From positions 5,031,501 to 5,095,500 of the forward strand of contig CM063260.1 in NCBI GenBank assembly GCA_032158295.1: a DNA stretch of 64,000 nucleotides, written 5' to 3'. The number at the start of each line of letters is the position of its first letter. Positions within the stretch are counted from its first letter, which is position 1. Shown here in pieces: positions 1-12,000 of this stretch. The notes below the pieces were generated by a model, which saw only the letters and a program-made list of their open reading frames with translations, did not search any database and was not told the origin of the DNA. The position numbers and the translations under genes were made by a program. Source of the DNA: Pycnopodia helianthoides (lineage: Eukaryota > Echinodermata > Asteroidea > Forcipulatida > Asteriidae).

Positions 1-2970
1 TAAGGCTCTCAGAGAGGGTTTTAACATCTCTTACAAATATTTTGTATCGATGTTTGTTGTCAGCAGAACAAACTATATACACGACACTCTATTTTGTCTG
101 CATTAATTTTCTTAAATCCAAAGTGGGAACAACGCCACATGGAGCAAGGCATGTGCTACAAAAAAGGGGGCTTCTTTGTAACTAATGTTAAACGCCAGAC
201 AAGTCACAAAAGATGAATCCAAGATAGTTGTGCTATGTAGTGTGACTGGGGGCATGCAATACTACTTGGCCTTTAAGCACTGGGTTTTTATGTTCACATA
301 ATAGGGTAGGAAAAGCCTTGGGCACTCAATATTTATCGCTTTACAGAGAGAGAAATGATAAGCAAACAGCTTGATTGTATTCATTCAAACTTAAGCAGGG
401 AATACAAAAGCTTTGTGGAAAAAGTGCAGCCACTGCAATCCTTTAGTTTGGAACAAACAGTCATAAAAAAAGCTTTGATAACCCAAAACAACCCTGTTAC
501 AAAAGATATCTTTAGAACACGTTTCAAACAGTGACATGTACATGTACATGTGTACATGTATATCGGTGTGTGTTAACACATTGGCATTTTCTAAGGGAAG
601 AGTAAATTCATTTCAATCCTCTAGATTTCGATACAGGCCTGTAATTACATGGCGGGCATGTAGGCCGTTGCCTCTGTTGCCCCTGGTCTTGGCCTCAGTG
701 CCCCTTCAAAAGTTTCCCTTCAAAAGTTTCCCATAGGATTTAAGATTTCCCAATAGTAGTGCCCTTTGCAAAACAATACAAAAGTGGCCTCGCCCTCTCA
801 GTGATGAAATTCCTGGCATGAAATAAAATATAAAATAATGAATAAACAAAAAGGAAATGCAATCTTTTAAGATTTCATCAAAAACTTGGTAAAATGTTCA
901 GAGTCTATGCCAGGAATAGGCAGGTTCATATTGGGGTTGTTTCAGTTGCGGGGTGTTGTATCAATAGCTTCAGGAAAATTAGTATTCTTGTTGGGGGAGG
1001 GGGGGGGGCGGAGGTCGAGGGATGGGGGCCACAGCATCACAGAGGCAAGAGTGTTAGTCCCATTGAAACAACCAGTAAAACAATAGCAGACCAATCAAAT
1101 ATTTGTCTTTCTTAGTTGTAGAAACTTAGAAATGTATATCAACTCAGCTAGCAGATTACAATTTGTGTATTGTATGTTGTTTTTAGTCAATTCTGTTTTG
1201 TCTGTCACATGAAACGAGAGAAGTTTAACCTCGTTTGGGGGTTTATTTTTTCCTTTTTCTTTTTTTTGTGAAATATGGAATTTTATATACAGCTACATTG
1301 ATTGGACATAACTGTAATTGTAACTGTTCTTTGTTATGTTTCGCCTCTGGCTAAACATATTCGTCCCGATATTGGGACAACTAATTTGTAAACAAGGTAT
1401 ACATTTTTTTTGAAAGACTTTTGTAAAGTATGAGTAACCATGCATATTTATGTCTGTTGACATTCGTTATAGCTATAGAATTTTAAATTAAGCTTATTGT
1501 GTACTTTTAATATTTTAAATTAGCTTGGTGTCCCTCCAGAGGTTTCTTTAGTGCTTGGGTGAAACTGTACAAAGGAAGTGTACTTTATTGTGTGTGTGTA
1601 TTTTATTTTATTTTATCATTGTTGTTTGATTTTTTTTGTTGGGGGGGGGGAGCACATTCGCAATAAGTCAATACCTTGCATCAAAATTTGAAACTGTAAA
1701 TTCTTTTGAAGGAATTTAAATTGCCTTAAGAAAGGGCAGTTAATTGGTTTATTATTTTGCACCAATCAAATTGGCATATCACATTTTGCACCAGTCAAAG
1801 AGCAGGTTGCAATCGAAAATGCCACAAACAACCAACCAATCAGATTACAGTAAATAGAACAAACACACCAATCAAATTATAGTAAACAGAACAAACACAC
1901 CAATCAAATTGCAGCAAACGCATGATGTAAAGAATCTTTTCACAGAGGGACACCACGTAAGCCAGTAACTCCGTTTATCATTTTAAATAATTTTGTGTGC
2001 TTGTAAAATAGCCTTTGTCTGTTGTACATTTTATACCACCAAGCCTGGACTCAAGACCTGTTTGCTTGTACCCAAAAGACACACACAACTCGACGTCCAA
2101 TTTATTATCCAAACGTTCGTAGCCAAGTTTCAGTTGAGTTTAGATGTAGCTGTCAGAGGGTGCAACATTAAAATGTGGGAGAGCAAATAGAGCAGCCCAG
2201 AAGACTCAATAATTGCCTGGGTTCATGTGTCTCAAAACCTTTCAGTTTGCTCAACCCCTATGGCTTAGGCTTTGGCTGTGTTGTATATCCATTGGAAGCC
2301 ATGTGCTGAACACGGCTTCATAATGGCTTGTGAAGCAAGAGGCTCCAAAGCTTTAAGCCATGAGGTATATTTTGATTGGGTTTAAAAATTGGGAGCAAGT
2401 TACGAAAAAAAAAATTCCAACGCTGATTTTGAATTATGTGGCTTATGTGCCACGCCAATGGCAGGAAATGGACCCAGTCCTCCCAAATCCAACTAATATG
2501 AGTTTAAGCAGGCTGCCTACTACCACCATCCTCAAAAGTCAATCCAAGATTTATGTAGGATGGGTACTGCCTAAAGCCTCCCAAATCAACCGAAATGAGT
2601 TGTGTTGTGTCCCCATTGCTTTCATGAGTGTAGAAACATTCCTCGATCCTCCAAAATCCTTCTTCTTTTTGGAGGATTCAGGAAAAAGTATGAAGAGCCA
2701 AAAAGGAACCGAATACATCTCCAGAGTGAGATCACCGCACCTTTCTTTATACCTTTCCTTTGTGACGTCACAGCCGTAAGTTTTGTCAATCGGTGGTGGG
2801 CAAAAGTATGAGGGCCTTCTTTGCAAAAAAAAATTGCCCTACCCAAAAACAAAAAATAAAGTTACTCTTTAGAAAAGAAAGGATACAAATGTTTCCTTTT
2901 TAAAGGGTAAAATATGTGCCAACCCAGTTACAGATAGAAAATGGTGGTCAGTGTTTGTAGGCAATTGGAA
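1..2970. other. Left-edge non-coding sequence, no gene recognised
   Basis: AT-rich sequence with short open frames only. None has recognisable protein similarity or convincing splice sites. Three imperfect direct repeats built on accaatcaaatt and aacaaacacacc lie at about 1755-1920, with short G and T runs at 986-1008 and 1630-1650. It could include the 3' UTR of a gene to the left, but nothing shows this. Confidence 0.4.
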
Positions 2971-2979
2971 AGGTCTGTC

Positions 2980-3109
2980 ATGACGTATCCAAATTGGCAG
3001 CTACGGCTACGGCTACAACTGTTGCTAAAGGTGTTGCTAAGGACACCCTACACTTCAACACGGTGATACAGCCATAGCCATAGCTATAGACGTCAATTCG
3101 GACAAGGCA
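2980..3109. repeat. Short inverted-repeat element with (CTACGG) core, copy 1
   Basis: The element opens with a tatccaaattggcag-type end, carries tandem ctacgg units, a middle part with gttgctaaggacaccctac, then catagccatagc and ends gtcaattcggacaaggc. Further copies at 21047, 36446 and 60821 share the same ends and core in the same order, which marks a dispersed MITE-like family. Confidence 0.55.
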
Positions 3110-4519
3110 TAAGTCTATAGATCAGTAAGCCATCTTTTGTTTTTGTTTTCAACACAGACCCTTTTCGAAACCACGGGTTCGGATTCGGCTCTCGCTCAGG
3201 CTCCTTCGGTATTTTTGTAGAGGTGCACTTTTTGTAAGTTGCTCTCAAACAGGCAGACGGAGGTCAAGGCTGGAGCCATAGCCGTGGTTTGGAAAAGGGC
3301 CCAAATTAGTGCCGTGTGGGGAAAAATGAGTTTGATCCCTGTTTTATACAACGAGAATCAGTATTGTTGATTGCATTTGCGTGCAGGAAACATGACAAAG
3401 ACAGTGGTAACATGATGTTCAATTTTTACAGGCATGCAACTTTTCAGCTTGGCCCATTTTCATGACATTGCTTAGCGTGGAATTCCGCGCTTACACGCCG
3501 CTATGACCCATAGGGTGCCGTAAGTGCAGTATTCGCTGATAAGCAGCGCCATAACAAATAAAATTCAGCCGATTTCCTCAATCAAGTTTTAAAAAATGAA
3601 ATTTTGGGGGGAGGTATTTCTCAGCTGTGCCTTTGAAAATTTAGAAAACAGTACAAAATTTGATGTGCTTGAACTTTCCTCTTTGTTTTGACAAAGTGCA
3701 GTTTCATGCCTGTTTTTGCTTCAAACTAAACCCTGTAGTTGCAGTTAAGGTAGCACAATGTGACGAGGCCCAACATGACATGCAACTAAAATACTTGGTA
3801 CACGCGCGTCAGCCGTGGAACGAGGTGCATGCTGGTCTAGCTAGCCACCAAACTTTGTCACCAAGTTGACCAGCATGCACCTAATTTCACGGCTAACGCG
3901 TGCGTACTGGGTACCGAGTTTTCGCGAAGTAGTCTGTGTTGCATAGATCATCGTCTTTTCATGGCTGGGGCAAAACAATTATTCAAACTGATTACGTTTA
4001 AAACTTACCTCAAATTCGAAGTATGTGGCGGAATTACGAAGTAAAGGTATACTAACTTGCTGTATATAAGCACTGCATAAAATTCAATGGAACATTTTTA
4101 GGGGAAAACAAACTGCATAACTGCACATGAAAGTAATTTTTATGAGTTGGGCCTTTTTTTTCGTTCAAAGATGTGACTATTGTTTTAGTTGCATCTCTAA
4201 CATTTTTATCATTATCTTAAAGTAATTATTTATCCGCTTCTTTTTGTGAAATCTATTTTCTTTTGTAGTTTTAGTACAAGCTCTTAAAAAAAAGCAGGTT
4301 TGGGGAAATTGTCATTCATTATAAATGAAGCCAAATGTACAGTACGTCTTTGTGGTATGAAAATGCACTCGATATTAAAAAATACTAAATACTAGATTTA
4401 ACATAAGTTGTCATTGATCCTTATTTATTTTGTGTTGTGGATCTGTGTGTGTTTGTTCACTACCAGTATCAACAGTGAGGCTCTCTCCTCTCGGAAATGG
4501 TGAGATAAGTCTACCCCTG

Positions 4520-4832
4520 AACTCCACCCTAACCCAAACCAACCCTAACTCCAACCAATCTCTGCCCCTACCAACCCTTACCCCAACCAACCCTTACCCA
4601 AACCAACCCTAGTCCCAACCAACTGCTGCCCCAACCTACCTTAACCAACCCTAGCCCAAGCAAACCCCTGCCCTAACCAACCCCAGGCCTGCCCCAACCA
4701 GCCCTAACCCTAACCAACCCTAGCCTCAACCAACCCCTACCCAAACCAACCCCTGCCCCAACCCTCACCCCAACCCCCAACCAGCCCTCACCCCAACCAA
4801 CCATAGCCCCAGCCAGCCCTAACTCCAACCAA
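4520..4832. repeat. CCAACC/CCCTAACC-rich minisatellite
   Basis: About 310 bases of degenerate 6-18 bp units built from ccaacc, ccctaacc and cccaaacc on the plus strand. It resembles interstitial telomere-like sequence (CCCTAA) that has drifted. It lies downstream of the 3' end of the MSP130-like gene. Confidence 0.8.
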
Positions 4833-5997
4833 AAGACAGAGTTAATGAAGGTTACAGACTTTGCTACGTGACGCCATTATAGACCATTCTTTTGCAACGT
4901 CACAGCCCAAGTTTTTGCCAACCAAGGTTGGAAAACTATGGGAAGTCATAAATGCAAAGCAAAAACGGATAGCCACAGTTTGTAACAATGTTACACAAAT
5001 ACAAAAATAATGTTGAATTTGTTGGAAACAAAGCAACCAATCATAAGGTGTATATTTTTTTATTGGAAGTTTTCAGAAATGTTGAATTTGGTCACAAAAT
5101 CTGTTCCCACGATTGCCAATGTTTTGCTAACATTCAGCCCTCCATGCCAACCAGACCCTTCCCATGAAATATGTAAATTGCACATCGTGCGTGCGCACTC
5201 TCCCTACTGGTTGGCAAAATAAGTATATGGCGCCTTTTTGTATGGGAATTATGTTGGCGTGACGCACATGCGTTTACGCGTCTGCTTTAGTGTATAACTC
5301 TACGGCGTTCGCCAACCGAAAGTCTATGTACGCATGCGTGAATGTAATTCATGGGAAAGGTTCATTCTGATTGTTTTTTATAGAGTGTACTCATAGATGT
5401 ATTCTTTCACATACAAACATTATTATGTTTATATAGCTGCTATTGTAAGCCACCGTAGTAAATTAGTAGGCATAATCATTTACAAAACAATAAACAATTC
5501 TCTTGTTAACACACCCTCTTGGGAGATGGGGCTTGTGTTGCAGTTATATTTATGAAAAAAAGCAATTTTGAATGCACTGTTCCTTTACAACTGAACAAGT
5601 AAACTTAATTTATATATTTGTACCATGACTTTCGACGCCACTCTGTGATGTAACAAGGCCTTCGTTATGTAGGACGGTTAAAATAAAATTACACGTGACC
5701 ATGGATGATATTGCCAGGCACAACATAGTGAACGGGTGTGTCGCAGCACACATCAAGGTAACATAAGTTGGACACATAAAGTATTACTACGCCTGCTGTC
5801 CACGCACATGGAGTTTGGGATAATACTTCAAATGATTAGGCCCAAAAGAAATAGGGAAGTAAGAAAACAAACATCTTTTAGCCAAGCTGCAAGAATCCAA
5901 ACCGTCTACAATTTTAAGAAAATGTGTGAACAACCCGTTGTGGCGCAATTTTTGGAGTTCCTTTCCAACAATTGCTGGTTGTGGCGTGCAGTGATGT

Positions 5998-6077
5998 TTA
6001 TAACATCTTGGTGATCACGTACACCAATGCTGAGACAACCCACGTCATCGGTGATGTACGTAAATATGGACTGCCGC
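5998..6077 (-). other. Last coding exon of the MSP130-like gene: C-terminal hydrophobic tail
   Basis: A pyrimidine-rich acceptor (tttctttgtttgtag) precedes an 80-bp exon that joins in phase 1 to exon 6781-6681. It encodes a short polar stretch (GSPYLRTSPMT), then WVVSALVYVITKML, then a TAA stop at 6000-5998. A polar segment followed by a hydrophobic end is what a GPI-attachment signal looks like, and MSP130 of sea urchins is GPI-linked. The lysine three residues before the stop is slightly unusual for such a signal. Confidence 0.7.
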
Positions 6078-9000
6078 CTACAAACAAAGAAACATAAATT
6101 TGATTAATTCGCACGTACAGTAATGCCAGGTTTAACGAGTAAGTTTAGTTGAATGGTTTAATGAGGATTAGGTATAACTAGGTTGAATGAATTATGCACA
6201 CGTGCATGCAGCAGACAAAAGAAAGTGGGTAGCTGAAAAAACTACGTCATTTTGGAGCGGACCAATCGTAACACAGATATGGAAAGCTTACGTCACGGCG
6301 TGCTTATCCAATTAAATCACTGGGCCTGTAATACCAATGCCTGTCTTTACCCTTGCGGATAAGGACAGGGGACCAGTCTACTCGGGTCTTTAAATTGGTG
6401 GGCAAAGCGCCCTCAACGTGGAGGGTTGTCCAGGGGAGATGGGGAGAGCGACTGATAAAAGTCGGCCAGAATATGGACTAAATGAAGGACAGTGTGGGCA
6501 GTCGGCTATCATATGGTGCACCGTCTGAGGTTGATAACAATGATCTTTTGATTCCATAGATGGATTTGGTCTTCCAATTCCATAATTTTCACATCGACTT
6601 GGCTAACTCCATTGACTCAGTTTATTTGAATGATTTAATTGATCTCAATGATTAAGTTGATTGCAAATTGTGTTTCTCACCAGGGACCTCCTTCACTTCG
6701 TACATTGACAGGGTTCCGCTGACTTTACTTGTTACCAACAGGATTGGTCTACCGCTGGGGTTATCGGAGGCTGGGATAAAACTACAACACGAACAATTAG
6801 AAGATAACGACAGTTCATCAATAGAGGGATAATTACGGGTGATTAGTTATTCAATTCAATAAACAATAATGTTAGCTTTTAACCCCAAAGGAAGCATTGT
6901 TGCGTAATATCGAAAAGTTATGGCCAACATTAAAAAGTTGAAACAAATTGTAATGAGGTTTTTCAAGGTGAGCTAATCCCCAGTAAAATAAGCTTCTGTG
7001 GTCTGTTTATTTAAGGTATGATGGCGGATGACCCCAAAGACTGAATTTTTAAACAATCATTGGGCGAGTATAGTTATACGTATTTAGCAAAAACCTGCTA
7101 TAAACTGAAACTAGGGGAGGGGGTTAGCCTTTTGTCAAGGCCATCGTGGCTTGGACAGCTTTGTAAACAGTGGAGCGACTGGAACGAGAGACCACGCGGG
7201 TGAGCCGAGTGGCGAAGCCACGAGGGCCTTTTCCAACTTGTTTGCGGTTTTTGTAATGAATTATCCATGAAGTATGAAACGTGCGTTATGCACTTCTGAT
7301 TGGTTTGGACTTTTGTTGGTTTGGACTTTTGCTACCGTTTCGGGTAGCAAAAGTCGAGATTATAAGGAAACACATAAGAAACCGCAAACAAGTTGGAAAA
7401 GGCCCTCATGGCTTCGCCTCTCGCGTGCGTGGTCTCCCATTTCAGTCGCTTGGGGATCGCAGCTCCAAGACAAGAAGGCCTTGACAAAAGGATAGGGGGG
7501 GGGGACTTATCGCAGGGTAAAGAGTCATGATCCATAAGAAAGTCTGCCAAAGTTGGATGGATTCAATATGCAGCACCCTCCACTGAGCATCCGAGCTAAG
7601 GATACAGGATACTACACCCATTAATCTTGGAATGTCAAAATGGTGATGACCACAGACTGAATTATTTTAAAACGATACTAGAGACGAGTCTTTGCCGTGA
7701 AATCCGGCCGGTTGCTACTTACTGCAAGTCTTGCGGACGAAGATCCCCGAGGTTCCGTTTCTGCAAAAGCTTTTCGAAAGAATCGCTCGTCCCTCCAGCC
7801 CTGTGAATTGACTCGAATTTCGGAACAGCGGAATGCTCCGGGAAGCTGTACACCATCACAGTACTGGTGTGCTCTTGTGCAGCGAACAGGAGACGCTTTC
7901 CATTGAGCTCGCCCGTCTCAACAGCCTCACACTCCGGTCCCTTTGAGGAAATAAAATCACCCAAACATAAAATTTGTCAACCTGCAATGTTCGTCTGGTA
8001 ATTCTTGCTGCCAAAGTGTTTACCTGCCCACAATTCAAATGGGGAACTAATACTCCCTTGGCGCACAGGATTCATAGTCTACGACTTGTACTGTCCCAGC
8101 CTACGGCAACACAAAAGATAATTTTCTGCTTATACGGGGCGACAGGTTGTACCACAGTTTTTACTTCATAAATACTGCTTACATCGTAAACTAACACGGT
8201 CGGCCATATTTGATTCCACAAAATGGCCGACCGTGTTAGTTCACAAAGTTAAAGGAAAACCACGCAATTTCGAGGCATATTTGTGTGAATCATTGTATTT
8301 TACTTTTGAAACATCTTTCTAACCATATACATTTTATAACAAACGGTTACAAACGCTTTTTATAGACCAACTCGCCCGATCCAAGGCAACGTGTACCTTT
8401 GGCCGCACAAACTCGGGCGTAATTCTTTAAAAAAACAAAACAAGCTTCCTCGACCCAAGTTTGCAATAAGTTTCAATGTTACTTTTACCAAATTATTTGT
8501 ATTATGTAAAACTTGAAACTGTATTCTAAACAAATTACTATGGGTATTCGAGAATTTTGTAAACATATAATTTTAAAAGAAGGTTTGATCTCATAGACAA
8601 ATGTAGTCTTCGTTCGAGTTGTTTTCTCGTTTTCGACACGCGCGAGACTTGCACAGTCTATTCTTCAACGCTGCAGCCAACAGGCCATATTCTTACTCTG
8701 TCATCAGAACGGCTGTCAAATTTGTCTTCAGGTGACTCGTTGTCGGGGTCACGCGATTTTCCTTCAGCGTTAAAAACCTTGGGGAAGAAGATGGCGTGTT
8801 GTCGTTCAACCTCGTCCCCACTGTCGAACACAAGTGAGAAATCGTCCGCTCTGAACACTGCGAAACTACGCCCTCCGAAGAAGTGAAGTTTGTCGAGCTT
8901 GTTTGGATTTTGTTGGTTGCGGCCATCCACCGTACTGAAATACAGTCGGCCTGAAAAAGGATGGAAGATTCTAATTAGATACGGCAGTATCTTATACATT

Positions 9001-12000
9001 GATTTCTCATTACGATTTGTACACTGCAAAAACTGGAGTGTTAAAATTGACACCATGGGTGTTGTGCATAAAAAGAATAAAAATGTACATCATAGGGTTA
9101 TAAAATAACACTGATTTCTGCCAACGCAATTATTTTAACACCATTGGTGTTAATTTGGATTTTCTCTTTGTTGTCTATATGTGACAACACCCATGGTGTA
9201 ATTTTTAACACCTCAGTTTTTTGCAGTGTAGCATTTGTAGATTTGTTAGCTTTTTAAATGAACGGAAACAAAACTTTTTAATTAGCCTTTTTGGGGGGTG
9301 GACACTATGAGTGCACTGTTTGGTTTGGGGACCCGGGTATTAGACAGACTTATTTTACCTAAACCTAGTAGTGTCTAGTGCTCTGTCCACCACACCTCAA
9401 AATGGTTTATAGTATATTCCACGACATTTACATGTGTTATCAAAAAGTTGATACTGAATTACCAAGTTTGTTATCGTCGTTTAGAGCATCACGCAGAGCA
9501 GGAGACACCGAATCAGAGAGCCCATTATCTGTCGAAAAGAAAGAACGCTGCCATGTTGTCACTCAGTAGTATAGACAACATAAAAATGATATAAAAGTAT
9601 GTTATGCAAACTACGGAGCTCCATGAGTTTCATGTAACTTATCCAGATATTGCAAAGTCGACCATGTCAGGAATGATTGCGACTCTTACCTTGCCCATAC
9701 TAAGCTTAAAAATCGACTTGCAGTGACAGTTTAACTCGCCAAGATGACCGTTAAAAAAAACACCAAGAATTCGACAAATCATTTGAGTTTTAAAAAAATT
9801 TGATTTGATGTGACAAATCCTCATGGCAAGTCGACATCTGAGTTTCAGTTAGATAAAGGCTTGACAACAAATATAGTTCTGATGTGTACAAATTGTTCAG
9901 TATTCTTGAAATGCCGTATTAAACAAAAGAGCGCAAAGTAGTAGTTACTCACACTGTGACATTTGGGGTAAAACCATTTCAACAAAAAGGGGCGATTGCT
10001 ATACCCTCAGCTAAAACACTCGTCATTGTGCTGGGTTTATAATTGACATACCGTTCACAAACTCCCTTCCTCGTTTGTAATCCGCCCATTCGCTGTTACC
10101 AACTTCATAATCCAAGTCGTGCCCTTCATTAGCCGTAATGATGTAACCGATACCGTCCACCTCCATGTATTTAATAGCATCAGGCTGATAGATGCTGTAG
10201 ATGTCGTATGCTTCGAAATTGATCCCTGAAAAAAGGGTTGAAAAAGGAAAAAGTTGATGAAATAGCATTTGAAGACCCACCAAATAAATTTTGCTGAATT
10301 CGATTGCAGCATCCAAAATAAGCTCGATATGGACTTGTATACAAATTACTTGACAAGTCATACATAGTTCTGAGTGCTATTTTTCACTTGAGTATGAATA
10401 CCAGCTTGTCATTGTTTGGTTTGATGGTTAGTTTGTTCCTATCATAAGTATTTTACAAGACAAACACGCTGTTATTTCAGTAGCAGTAGAATAACAGAGA
10501 GACGAGTTATTGTAAGAACACACACACACAGCTAAGTTGATATAATCACATGGTGTAACCTTAAACTCGAGAATCTGAAAAAAATATATATATTCTCAGT
10601 CTCATTACCCCAGTTATAATCACTGACTAAACAGTCATGTTGGTTCCTGGTCAAATTATATTTACAAATAACCCAAGACAATATGACACAATATGAATAC
10701 AATATCCCGACATGGTTCTCATCCATAACATGTAATCATAATTTTACGTTTTTATGTTGTTCAAGTCAACAGCCTTGGATTGTCACTGAATTTGACAGCG
10801 CCATAATTGATCAATCATTGATACCTCACCACAAAAAATGCCTCAAAACCTATATACGGAATATATTTTCGAAAAAATATTAATTATGAATTTCATACCA
10901 TATGCCAGTTGTAAAATACTACCAAAGTAAAACCCCCCCAAAAACAATTTAAGACGTCATATCCCTCAGCTAATTTTGATTGCAGCAACTGAAATAAACT
11001 CTTGCACAAAATCCTTGGGGAAAAAACCCACCCCGGTTTTTCAAAATTATGTTTACCAAACCTTGAATAATCAAATTGTTAGGTTGGTTGGACGGTGTGT
11101 GTTCATTGAAAAGTAGAAAATGCTTAAGTTCACGGAATAATGTCTACGAAGTATGAATATTTTTTTTAATACAATTTCCCTCCCTTACCTCCGTCTACAT
11201 CGCTTGCGTCAAGAACCAAATTCTTCCAGGACTTAACTCCAAGAGGATAAATGTCTACAATGGAGTCTGAAGTTAGATCTATCACCGCGATAGCATTGTT
11301 ATCCTGTAGATCAAGAAACAAGAAAAGAAGAAATCATAACTTCTTTATTTTGCTTTGTTTCATTTTGCGTTATTTTTTAGAATGATTTTAAATCGGGTTT
11401 TATTTATTGGGAATACATTTTGGTTCTTAGAAGCAATTCAATCATTTTTTTAAAAATATATCTCATCTTACTAAATGCATTGAAAGTTGGTGATATGTTT
11501 TGGTTCTATTTTTAGTTCTCGAGGAAGATCTATACTGACTGGTATTAGTTAGTAAATCATAATGGCGTTACTTGTTTCATTTATATTTTAGCTTGTATAT
11601 ATGGTTGTTTGGCTTCGGTTCCAATGGCTGGTCTTCAACTTGTGTTATATAGCTGAATGATGTGACGACTCATTTGCAATGCAGGTGATATATTGTGGTT
11701 TCACTGACTTAAGTTCCACTGATGATAGGTTCCTATAATGGAAAGCAACTTACATCTCAACTGAAGAAATATGTACGTCCTTGTTTCGAATGTATTGGTT
11801 CCCTTGAACGGAATAGTCCCTTAATTGAAGGCAAATGGTGCCTTTAATCTGTATTGTAAATAACATATTCTGGTTCCATTGACTTGGGTTCCACTGACTG
11901 GTAATAACAACTACTATCTCACCTGAAGGCAAATGTATGCCTTTGTGTTATCTTTATTTAAAGCGATATACTCTGGTTCCATTGATTGAGAAAAGGATGT

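Noticed and set aside
1993..2779. Short plus-strand frames of 65-139 codons near the left edge
   Set aside because: No recognisable domains, no conserved motifs, and no supporting splice or promoter signals.
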